Shown in pieces: positions 41,930-49,771 of a stretch of 64,000 nt of DNA. Under the pieces are notes generated by a model. It was not told the origin of the DNA. It did not search any database and saw only the letters and a list, made by a program, of their open reading frames with translations. Source of the DNA: Levilactobacillus humaensis. Its GTDB lineage: Bacteria; Bacillota; Bacilli; Lactobacillales; Lactobacillaceae. Each line of letters starts with the position of its first letter. Position 1 is the stretch's first letter. The stretch spans positions 1 to 64,000 of the forward strand of contig NZ_BROB01000002.1 of the NCBI RefSeq assembly GCF_024345185.1, written 5' to 3'. The position numbers and the translations under genes were made by a program.

Positions 41930-43576
41930 CTAAAATTTGACCAAATCCTGAGAACGTACTGCCCGATACAGGTTGAAGGCCCCATCTAAATTAACCACGT
42001 CAAACCCATGTTGCCGCAAAATCCGCTCGGCCATGTAGCTCCGTTGCCCGCTGAAACAGCTGACCACATAGGCCTGCTTGGGATCCAGTTCATCCAACCG
42101 CTCTCGCAACTCGTTGAGGGGAATGGTCACGGAATTTGGAAAGACGCCCTCTTTAAGTTCTGAAGGGTCACGCACATCCAGCACCCGTTTACCAGCCTGC
42201 AGCGCGGCCGGGAGTTCAGACCACTGAATCGAGTGACTGAGGCCATCCATCACGTTTTGCGCCGCGTAGCCCAGCATGTTCACGGGATCCTTGGCCGATC
42301 CAAATGGTGGCGCGTAGGTTAATTCCAACTCGGGGAGATCGGCCACCGTCAGGCCACCCTTGATGGCGGTTGCCAAGACATCTAGGCGCTTATCGACTCC
42401 CGCTTTACCAACACCCTGGGCGCCATAGATCGCACCGGAATCGGCATTAAAAATGAGTTTCAGGAGTAAGGGTGTCCCACCGGGGAAATAGCCGGCATGA
42501 CTGGTACCCCGCACGTGAATAACGCTGGCCTTCAACCCTTTTTCCTTGGCCTGTTGCTCGCTAAACCCAGTGGCGGCCGCCGTGAGGTCAAAGACCCGCA
42601 CGATGGCGGTTCCCAGACTCCCTTGGTTCGGTCGGTCGAGACCAGCCAAATTATCGGCGACCTGTCGGCCCTGGCGATTAGCCGGCGAAGCCAACGGAAT
42701 CAAGGTTGGCGTGCCATCCAGCACCTGATTGACCACAATCGCATCCCCCACCGCATAGATGCTGGGGTCACTGGTTTGATAGTGGTGGTCCACGACGAGT
42801 CCGCCCCGTAGCCCTAGTTTCAGACCAGCTTCCTTGGCCAAACGGGTATCGGGGCGAACCCCGACGGCTAATAAGGTTAGCCCGGTGGAAATCTGAGTGA
42901 CATCAGTCAAGACCACCGTCTCCCCACGATCCTGAAAGGCCGCCACGGCTTGGCCAGTCACGACCCGCACGCCATGTTGCCGGAGTTCATTTTCAGCAAA
43001 TGCCGCCATCTCGGTATCCAATGCTGGGAGCACATGGTCGGCCTGTTCCACCACGGTCACGGCGACTCCTCGCTTGGTCAGGGCTTCGGCCACCTCTAGA
43101 CCAATAAAGCCGCCACCAACGACTAACGATGGTTGATCGGCCTTCAGCCCCGCCATGAGGCCGTCAAGATCGGGAATGTTCCGTAAAACGTGGACGTTTT
43201 CGGCGGTATCTAAGCCCACAATCGGCGGCACTACGGGCGCCGCTCCCGGTGACAAGATCAGCCGGTCATAACTTTCCCGGGACTCCTGTCCATCATGACG
43301 AACAACTACCTCGTGACGCTCCGGTAAAATCTGCGTCACCTCATGGTTCGGCCGCACATCGAGGTTGAACCGTTGCTGTAGCTTATCTGCCGTCTGAACG
43401 ATCAGATCACTGCGATCGGCAATCTCACCTGAGAGATAGTAAGGCAACCCACAGTTCGCAAACGACACATAAGGACCCTTTTCCAAGACAACAATCTCGG
43501 CGTCCTCATCCAACCGCCGTAACCGTGTCGCCGCAGACATCCCGCCAGCCACACCACCAACAATGACAACTTTCAT
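41930..43576 (-). CDS. CoA-disulfide reductase with C-terminal rhodanese domain
   Basis: A 548-aa flavoprotein: FAD motif VIVGGVAGGMSAATRLRR, active Cys42 in SFANCGLPYY, NAD(P) motif VVGGGFIGLEVAEAL, second FAD motif YAVGDAIVV. A rhodanese domain (about 450-545) has catalytic Cys in VSCFSGQRS. This is the CoADR-Rhd fusion known to reduce CoA disulfide, persulfides or polysulfides. Whether this host uses CoA thiol or another low-molecular thiol is unknown. Single gene with its start near a cloverleaf repeat. Confidence 0.92.
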   Translation of the reverse strand: MKVVIVGGVAGGMSAATRLRRLDEDAEIVVLEKGPYVSFANCGLPYYLSGEIADRSDLIVQTADKLQQRFNLDVRPNHEVTQILPERHEVVVRHDGQESRESYDRLILSPGAAPVVPPIVGLDTAENVHVLRNIPDLDGLMAGLKADQPSLVVGGGFIGLEVAEALTKRGVAVTVVEQADHVLPALDTEMAAFAENELRQHGVRVVTGQAVAAFQDRGETVVLTDVTQISTGLTLLAVGVRPDTRLAKEAGLKLGLRGGLVVDHHYQTSDPSIYAVGDAIVVNQVLDGTPTLIPLASPANRQGRQVADNLAGLDRPNQGSLGTAIVRVFDLTAAATGFSEQQAKEKGLKASVIHVRGTSHAGYFPGGTPLLLKLIFNADSGAIYGAQGVGKAGVDKRLDVLATAIKGGLTVADLPELELTYAPPFGSAKDPVNMLGYAAQNVMDGLSHSIQWSELPAALQAGKRVLDVRDPSELKEGVFPNSVTIPLNELRERLDELDPKQAYVVSCFSGQRSYMAERILRQHGFDVVNLDGAFNLYRAVRSQDLVKF

Positions 43577-43706
43577 TTGAATGACCTCTTTCTTTTTAGT
43601 ATCACATCACACGCAACTGAAAATTATTCTGACACGCCCAGTAACGCAACACACCAATCCAACATTAGGATTGATCCCTACACCACGAGAACTAGGTTTA
43701 ACGCCA

Positions 43707-43882
43707 GCCGGAGGCAACCGGACAGAACCCCCGTGTCGGTGGTCTTAGTCGAGGTTTTGTCTCGACTTAGAGCACGGCCAGCTTTGAAACTCGTGGTTTT
43801 CGAGGTTCAAGGTTGCCCTGAAGACCGCCCTTCAGGCTTCAGGTCTGCCCCATGGGGGTTCTGTCTGGTTGCCGCAGGCGAC
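43707..43882 (-). repeat. family I cloverleaf repeat, copy 13 (subtype B)
   Basis: Closing stem of 18 nt CAACCGGACAGAACCCCC / GGGGGTTCTGTCTGGTTG (43715-43732, 43854-43871) with one G:T wobble. It is very similar to copy 8 with paired differences. One of the few copies between divergent genes (CoA-disulfide reductase and ABC exporter), upstream of both. Confidence 0.9.
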
Positions 43883-43926
43883 CTTTTGATCTTAATTTTA
43901 GTATACCCTAATGTAACCGTTTCCCG

Positions 43927-43955
43927 TTGCGTAAACCGGCGTTTCCGCCTACAAT
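43927..43955 (+). promoter_or_regulatory. promoter of ABC exporter operon
   Basis: -35 TTGCGT (43927-43932), -10 TACAAT (43950-43955), 17-bp spacer; the leader would be about 50 nt, so the upstream repeat is not transcribed from it. Confidence 0.6.
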
Positions 43956-44011
43956 TGGACTAGCGATTCACGACTGGAAAGCCAGTCCCATCAGACCAGG
44001 AGGCGCAACGC

Positions 44012-44713
44012 ATGTCCTACATAGAAGTTAAAAATGAAACGCGTAAATTTACTCAAGGCGACCAAGAAACGATCGCCAATCATGACATCTCCTTCACCGT
44101 CGAACAAGGCGAAATCGTCACGATTCTCGGACCCAGTGGTGCCGGCAAATCGACACTGCTCAACATCTTAGGCGGCATGGACAGCCCCACCAGCGGCCAG
44201 GTTCTCATTGATGGCAAAGACATTGCCCAACTGAATGCCAAGCAACTCACGACCTACCGGCGCCAAGACGTCGGCTTCGTCTTTCAATTTTATAATCTCG
44301 TTCCCAACCTGACTGCCAGAGAAAATGTCGAACTGGCTTCCCAAATTACCGCGGATGCCCACGACGTCGGAGAAACCTTACGGCTGGTGGGACTTGCCGA
44401 CCGGGCGGGAAACTTTCCTGCCCAGCTCTCCGGTGGGGAACAGCAGCGGGTCGCCATTGCCCGGGCCATCGCCAAGAATCCCAAGCTCCTGTTGTGTGAC
44501 GAACCCACGGGAGCTCTGGATTATCAGACGGGAAAACAGGTGCTCCAGGTCATTCAGGACGGCGCCCGGCAGACCAATATGACGGTCATCATCGTCACCC
44601 ACAACAGTGCCATTGCCGAGATGGGCGATCAGGTCATCCACATCAACGATGCCCGCGTTCAGTCGGTTCGCCACAACGACCACCCGACACCTGTTGACGA
44701 GATTGAATGGTAG
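44012..44713 (+). CDS. ABC transporter ATP-binding protein (MacB/LolD type)
   Basis: A 233-aa ATPase: Walker [11 protein letters not shown]-loop [13 protein letters not shown], signature [16 protein letters not shown], Walker [14 protein letters not shown]-loop VTHN. The type pairs with FtsX-like permeases. SD AGGAGG. Its stop overlaps the region of the permease start, so the two are coupled. Export of a lipid, peptide or toxic compound is likely; the substrate cannot be read. Confidence 0.93.
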   Translation: MSYIEVKNETRKFTQGDQETIANHDISFTVEQGEIVTILGPSGAGKSTLLNILGGMDSPTSGQVLIDGKDIAQLNAKQLTTYRRQDVGFVFQFYNLVPNLTARENVELASQITADAHDVGETLRLVGLADRAGNFPAQLSGGEQQRVAIARAIAKNPKLLLCDEPTGALDYQTGKQVLQVIQDGARQTNMTVIIVTHNSAIAEMGDQVIHINDARVQSVRHNDHPTPVDEIEW

Positions 44714-44721
44714 GTGGCAAA

Positions 44722-47298
44722 ATGACAAAAGCTTATTTCAAAGCCATTCTCCGGGAGATTGGCCGATCCAAGGCCCGCTTTCTCTCGATCATGTTGATTA
44801 TTTTTCTCGGTGTGGCCTTCTACACCGGGATCCGGGCAACCGGACCCGACATGTTACAGGCCGCCGATGACTACTACACGCGCCAAAAACTCGCCACCAA
44901 CAGTGTCCAATCCACGGCCGGCCTCACGAAAAATGACCTCGCCGTCCTGCATCGGCACCGCAACGACTTAACCTATCAGGCAGTTAAATACCTAGACATT
45001 AACCAGCTCAACAACAACCGCGCTGTCCGGGTCGCCGAGATCCCCGCCAATCAACGAGTCAACCGCCTCACCGTGGTCAGTGGTCACCTGCCGCGCAAGG
45101 CCAACGAAATCGTCTTGGACCAACAGGCGCGGGTCCTTCAACCTCGCCTCAAGCTCGGGGATACCTATCGCATCGCCACGACCACCAAGCTCAACCGCCA
45201 GTTCAAACGGCGGACGTTTAAGATCGTCGGCTTCGTGACCTCACCCCGCTATATCGAAAAGGCCACACGTGGCGTCACCAACGTCGGCAAGGGGACCCTG
45301 GACTATTTTGCCCTGGTAAAACCAGGAACCTTGACGCAGAACGTTGCCAGTCGCATCGACATCCAATTCAAAAATCTGGCAACCGTCAAGCCCTACTCCG
45401 CCACCTACAAACGCCTAGACAAGGCCAATACCGTCAAGCTCAAGCGTTGGTTGAAACCGATGGCAGCTCAACGTCAGACGCAACTTCAGCAACAGGCCCG
45501 CGCCAAGCTGGCACCACAAGCCGCCAAGGTCGATCAGCTGGCACAACAGTTACCAGCTAATTCGCCCATCCTGACGGCGGCTCAAGCCAGGATCACCCAA
45601 GCCAAGGCGCAAATTGCGGCCATCGACCGGCCAACCTACCTCTACAGTGGGCGGGCCGCCAATCCCGGTTACAGTGAATATCACGAAAACACGCAACGCG
45701 TCGTGGCCCTCTCCACGGTCTTTCCCCTCTTCTTTATCGCGATTGCCGCGCTAATTTGTCTGACGACGATGACCCGGATGGTCGCGGAACTCCGCGTTCA
45801 AATGGGGACACTGAAGGCCCTGGGTTACAGCAATACCGCCATCGGGAGTGAATTTCTCCTCTACGGGGGCCTCGCGAGTCTTCTGGGAACCATTCTGGGT
45901 GTGGGCTTCGGGGTTAATTTCTTCCCCCGGTTCATTGCCCAAGCCTATGGCAGTATGTACAATCTCCCGGCCATCAACGTCCAGTACCTCTGGGGCGACA
46001 TCGGCATTGCCCTCATCATCGCGTTGACCTGCACCATGGGGAGTGCCGCCATCGTCCTGCGCGTCGATCTTAACAGCTTGCCCGCGGTACTGATGCAACC
46101 GAAAGCCCCCAAGGCCGGCAAGACCCTGTGGCTGGAACACTGGCATGGGTTCTGGCGTCGCCTGAGTTTTAACCACAAGGTCACGCTACGAAATCTCTTC
46201 CGTTACAAGCAACGCCTGCTGATGACGGTTCTGGGAATCGCCGGCTGTATGGCGATGATGATCACCGGATTCGGTCTCAAGGATTCCATCGGTGACATCA
46301 GTCTCAAACAGTTCGACCAGCTCTGGCACTACGATGCCGTTGTGGTCCGTAGCGGATCACAGACCGCCGCGCAACGTCGCGCCTTGCATCGACAGTCCCT
46401 CTACCGCCATGACCTCGTGTTAAAACAGTCTCAGGTGACGGTCGAAAAGGATGGCATTGCCAACCAAACGGCGACGCTCAGTGTGCCGCAACAGCCGACA
46501 AAATTGAAAAAATTCGTCGTCCTGCGTAACCGGCAAACGCACCAAGCCTATCAACTCAACAACCACGGCGCCATCATTGATGAGAAATTAGCTAAGCTGT
46601 ACCACGTCAAGATTGGCGACACTTTACCAGTCAAACTGGGCAACCGCGCCTTAAAACAAGTCAAGATCGCCGCCATTGCCGAAAATTACGTCAATCATTT
46701 CATCTACTTATCGCCAACCGCCTACCGTCAGGTCTTTGGCCATCCCGCCGTCTACAATGGCAACCTGGTCCAATTTACCCAGCACGGTGAACGGGCCCAG
46801 AATCAATTTGCCAGCGACCTCCTAAAGACCAAGGGCATGCTCAACGTGACGCTTCTCAGTACCGAGAAGAAGACCAACTTCCAGATGCTCGACACCATGG
46901 ATCTGGTGGTCATCATCTTCGTCGTGGCCGCCGGCGCATTGGCGCTAGTCGTGCTCTACAACCTCACTAACATCAACGTTTCCGAACGAATTCGGGAACT
47001 CTCGACGATTAAAGTTCTCGGCTTCTATGACCACGAAGTCACGATGTATATCTTCCGGGAAAACTTGATTCTAACGGTCCTCGGCATTATTGTCGGCTGC
47101 TTCATGGGCGACTGGCTTCACAGCTATATTCTCAACACGGCCGAGACCGATAGCCTAATGTTCTCGCCGGGAATTCATCCCCTGAGTTATGTTTATTCGG
47201 CGTTGCTGACCCTGGCTTTTAGTTTACTGGTCATGTGGCTCATGCACCGGAAACTCAAACGGATTAACATGCTCGATGCTTTGCAGTCGGTAGACTAG
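44722..47298 (+). CDS. ABC transporter permease (two FtsX domains)
   Basis: An 858-aa permease with an N-terminal helix (about 15-37), a large extracytoplasmic region with Gln/Ala-rich coiled coil (about 230-310), a first FtsX triple-helix block (about 330-460), another helix near 500 and a second FtsX block (about 725-850). Start choice: ATG 44722 with AGGTGG 4 nt before; ATG 44707, overlapping the ATPase stop, is the alternative. This layout matches large MacB-like exporters of Firmicutes. A subtype A cloverleaf repeat begins 22 bp past the stop. Confidence 0.9.
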   Translation: MTKAYFKAILREIGRSKARFLSIMLIIFLGVAFYTGIRATGPDMLQAADDYYTRQKLATNSVQSTAGLTKNDLAVLHRHRNDLTYQAVKYLDINQLNNNRAVRVAEIPANQRVNRLTVVSGHLPRKANEIVLDQQARVLQPRLKLGDTYRIATTTKLNRQFKRRTFKIVGFVTSPRYIEKATRGVTNVGKGTLDYFALVKPGTLTQNVASRIDIQFKNLATVKPYSATYKRLDKANTVKLKRWLKPMAAQRQTQLQQQARAKLAPQAAKVDQLAQQLPANSPILTAAQARITQAKAQIAAIDRPTYLYSGRAANPGYSEYHENTQRVVALSTVFPLFFIAIAALICLTTMTRMVAELRVQMGTLKALGYSNTAIGSEFLLYGGLASLLGTILGVGFGVNFFPRFIAQAYGSMYNLPAINVQYLWGDIGIALIIALTCTMGSAAIVLRVDLNSLPAVLMQPKAPKAGKTLWLEHWHGFWRRLSFNHKVTLRNLFRYKQRLLMTVLGIAGCMAMMITGFGLKDSIGDISLKQFDQLWHYDAVVVRSGSQTAAQRRALHRQSLYRHDLVLKQSQVTVEKDGIANQTATLSVPQQPTKLKKFVVLRNRQTHQAYQLNNHGAIIDEKLAKLYHVKIGDTLPVKLGNRALKQVKIAAIAENYVNHFIYLSPTAYRQVFGHPAVYNGNLVQFTQHGERAQNQFASDLLKTKGMLNVTLLSTEKKTNFQMLDTMDLVVIIFVVAAGALALVVLYNLTNINVSERIRELSTIKVLGFYDHEVTMYIFRENLILTVLGIIVGCFMGDWLHSYILNTAETDSLMFSPGIHPLSYVYSALLTLAFSLLVMWLMHRKLKRINMLDALQSVD

Positions 47299-47320
47299 TC
47301 TTGTTATTAAGAACAAGAAG

Positions 47321-47506
47321 GCCGCCTGCGGCTGCCAGGGATTACGCCTGCTGTGGGGACGCTTCAGCCTGGGAACCAGGCTTCTCGCTCGATTTGAAGC
47401 CTCGCCAAGAACGCGAGTTTTCAAAGTCGCCCGTGATGTAAGGCCGAGAAAATCACTCGGTCTAACATCACCGCCACGGCTGGCTCCATCCCTGGCCTCC
47501 TCCGGC
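47321..47506 (+). repeat. family I cloverleaf repeat, copy 14 (subtype A reference)
   Basis: Best copy for describing the family. Conserved ends GCCGCCTGCGGC and CCTCCTCCGGC; closing stem GCCAGGGAT/ATCCCTGGC (47334-47342, 47488-47496); arm a AGCCTGG-GAA-CCAGGCT; arm b TTTGAA...CTCG/CGAG...TTCAAA; arm c GTGATGT/ACATCAC (47433-47439, 47465-47471) with inner CCGAG/CTCGG. Sense, 22 bp after the permease stop and before the terminator at 47598. Confidence 0.93.
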
Positions 47507-47597
47507 TATGTTGGTGCTTTCTGGCAACGTTGTTGGAAGCATGGTGACTTTTGCTTAGCATGCGTAACCTACAATTAATCTATTCAATTTTACTTTT

Positions 47598-47627
47598 GGG
47601 GCCATGACAACCATCATGGTCCCTTTT
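47598..47627 (+). terminator. terminator of ABC exporter operon
   Basis: Stem GGGGCCATGA / TCATGGTCCC followed by TTTT, 300 bp past the stop codon. The repeat would lie inside the 3' UTR. Confidence 0.75.
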
Positions 47628-47637
47628 CATTTACGTG

Positions 47638-47760
47638 GTCGAAACGTGTGCCCAAGGGCAGCTGGCTCCGCTTAACCCCGCTAAGAAAATCATCCAAGCC
47701 CGGGATGATTCTCTTAGCGACGTTAATGCTCGACGACTAAGCGCCCTCCGGCACACTCTT
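47638..47760 (-). repeat. family II hairpin repeat, copy 3
   Basis: P1 GTGTGCC..AGGGC/GCCCT..GGCACAC (2 mismatches in the middle), P3 CGCTAAGA/TCTTAGCG then ATCATCC/GGATGAT, tip CCAAGCCCGGG. P2 (AGCTGG opposite CGACT) is imperfect here. It lies between the exporter terminator and the dacA terminator. Confidence 0.85.
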
Positions 47761-47782
47761 TATACATTGTCCTAACTAGCCG

Positions 47783-47818
47783 AAAAAAGCCCCGGAGTCT
47801 TTACCCTCCGGGGCTTTC
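47783..47818 (-). terminator. dacA terminator
   Basis: Perfect 10-bp stem AGCCCCGGAG / CTCCGGGGCT with T6 on the minus strand, 28 bp past the stop. Confidence 0.9.
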
Positions 47819-47845
47819 GTTTACACTAAATGTTGTGCACGGTTG

Positions 47846-49120
47846 CTATTTGGCTGTTGCACGCTGCATTGGGGTGACCAGCACTTGGATTAACTGATCC
47901 GCCTGGTGTTTGGCAGCGAAGACGGCGCGTTCTGCGAAGACCGTCGCCGCTTCCTGGGCCTTGTAAGTCACCAGTTGCTTGGCACCAGTCTGGGTGTCCG
48001 TCACCGTGGCCTGTGCCACCGGATCACCGGCCCCCACCGTTCCTCGACTAAGTTGGATCGGGGTGAGCTTGGTTTCGACCTTCGTTGTCAGAGCCGCGGT
48101 CTTGTCCTGGTACCAGACGCCGGCCTGTGACGCGGTTGGTTGGGCCGTCACTTTGGTGGCTAAGCCATTAGATAGGGAGATCGTTTGACTGGACAGCGGT
48201 GTCGTCTCCAATTGGTAGCTTGCCTTCAGTTGTTTGATGAGTTTGTTCATCGCGGAGAACGTGGTGTCCCCACCGAGAATCGTGGCGACCATCCGTTGAC
48301 CGTCAACCGTATAGGTCGCGGTGAAGCACAACTTGGCATTCTCCGTGAAACCAGTCTTCAAACCATCGATCTGACTTTCCTTCTTATACTGGCTCTTCCC
48401 TGGCAGACAGCTATTTTCGTTAAAGATCTTGGTGCCGTTGATGCTATCCTGAGTCTTGCTGGCAATCTGTGTGATCGTCGGATCGGCCTTCAGGAGTTGC
48501 TGGGCCACGATCGAAATGGCTTTGGCGGACACCAGATTCTCTTCCGATTTGCCGGTATCTGGTAACACGAGGTTGTAGTCCTTTAGGTCGGTGTTGTCTA
48601 ACCCGGAGGAGCTAATGAAGTGGGCCTCTAGTCCCCAATCTTCACTCTGTTGGTTCATCTGCGCGACAAACTTGGCGTTGCTCCCGGCAACGTATTCCCC
48701 CAAGGCAGTCGCGGCACTATTCGATGAGGCAATCATGGCGGCCGCCACTAATTGACGTACCGTGAACTGTTCCCCCGACTTCATGCGAAGGGACGAATAG
48801 GCATAGCTGTGGCTCAACTTAATAAGGTTACTAGCCATCGGGACCTGATCGTCCCAACCAATCTTACCGTCGTTAATTGCCTGGACGGTGAGATACACCG
48901 TTAGTAACTTTGATAGCGAAGCAATCGGGTAGCGTTTGTCCGCATTCTGTTGGTAAAGAACCTGGCCACTCGTGGCGTCCATCACGTAAGCCGCTCTGGC
49001 CGGGACCTTACTGACCTTTGTTGTGGCCGCTTTGACCGGCAGACCCGGTGCTAAGATCAGCGCAATCATTCCGCTAATCACACCCAATCGCAACCATCGT
49101 TTCAACCCACTCACCAGCAC
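47846..49120 (-). CDS. dacA: D-alanyl-D-alanine carboxypeptidase (PBP5 family)
   Basis: A 424-aa secreted or membrane-associated peptidase that trims the terminal D-Ala of peptidoglycan stem peptides. Signal sequence (1-32), catalytic S68-L-S-K71 in PIASLSKLLTVYL, second motif SSNSAAT, third motif LKTGFTE, and a C-terminal PBP5 beta domain (about 290-400). It starts with GTG at 49120 with AAAGGAG upstream. The amphipathic C-terminal anchor helix is short. Confidence 0.93.
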   Translation of the reverse strand: MLVSGLKRWLRLGVISGMIALILAPGLPVKAATTKVSKVPARAAYVMDATSGQVLYQQNADKRYPIASLSKLLTVYLTVQAINDGKIGWDDQVPMASNLIKLSHSYAYSSLRMKSGEQFTVRQLVAAAMIASSNSAATALGEYVAGSNAKFVAQMNQQSEDWGLEAHFISSSGLDNTDLKDYNLVLPDTGKSEENLVSAKAISIVAQQLLKADPTITQIASKTQDSINGTKIFNENSCLPGKSQYKKESQIDGLKTGFTENAKLCFTATYTVDGQRMVATILGGDTTFSAMNKLIKQLKASYQLETTPLSSQTISLSNGLATKVTAQPTASQAGVWYQDKTAALTTKVETKLTPIQLSRGTVGAGDPVAQATVTDTQTGAKQLVTYKAQEAATVFAERAVFAAKHQADQLIQVLVTPMQRATAK

Positions 49121-49252
49121 ATTCGCTCCTTTCGTAACGCAAACTTTTTATCCATTATACAAATTGTACCAAGGGATGGGGGGCTTCGTGGGAATCTTGC
49201 CCAAATTTTAAAGACTTATTATTCGATTTGTAATCTGCTCGACATCTTTTTC

Positions 49253-49313
49253 TTGACACTCCACGTTTACAGTTGTAAACTCAATTTATCGATTGAGGAT
49301 TACATTTGTAAAC
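49253..49313 (+). promoter_or_regulatory. copY promoter with two cop boxes
   Basis: -35 TTGACA (49253-49258), -10 TAAACT (49276-49281), 17-bp spacer. Perfect cop box GTTTACAGTTGTAAAC (49265-49280) covers the spacer and -10; the second, GATTACATTTGTAAAC (49298-49313), covers the start of transcription. Both fit the TACAnnTGTA operator core of CopY. Confidence 0.93.
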
Positions 49314-49329
49314 AAAGGAGAGAGCGAGA

Positions 49330-49770
49330 ATGGCAACCACTGAATTAACCGCCACCATCACCGACGCCGAATGGCGCGTGATGCGCATCGTCTGGACACT
49401 GGGTCAGGCCGACAGCCACACCATCATTGACCTACTGGTTCGCCAGCACGACTGGAAACCCGCCACGATTAAGACCTTGATTGGCCGCCTGGTCAAAAAG
49501 GGCGCCTTGGGAACGACCAAGGATGGCCGGCAGTACATCTATCATCCCCTGATTGCCGAACAAGCCGCCATGGATACGGCGCTTGCGACCGAGCTCAATC
49601 AGATGTGTGCGATGTGCCGCGGCAAGGCTTTCGTCCACGCGATTGACGAGACGGAGCTTAGCCAAGATGACATCCAAACCTTAATTAGCCACTTACAAAA
49701 GAAGTTAACGACGGCACCTACCGCAGTCTCCTGCGATTGTTTGCCAGCCGATTACGAAGGGAGCTGTTAG
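49330..49770 (+). CDS. copY: CopY/TcrY-type copper-responsive repressor
   Basis: A 146-aa winged-helix repressor of the BlaI/CopY class: ITDAEWRVMRIVWTLG, KPATIKTLIGRLVKKGAL, KDGRQYIYHPLI. The C terminus has SCDCLPADYEGSC, i.e. CxC and one later Cys, rather than the standard CxCxxxxCxC metal hook. An internal CAMC (about residue 97-100) may contribute ligands. It binds the two cop boxes upstream and releases on copper, by family knowledge. It ends 1 bp before copB. Confidence 0.92.
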   Translation: MATTELTATITDAEWRVMRIVWTLGQADSHTIIDLLVRQHDWKPATIKTLIGRLVKKGALGTTKDGRQYIYHPLIAEQAAMDTALATELNQMCAMCRGKAFVHAIDETELSQDDIQTLISHLQKKLTTAPTAVSCDCLPADYEGSC

Positions 49771-49771
49771 T

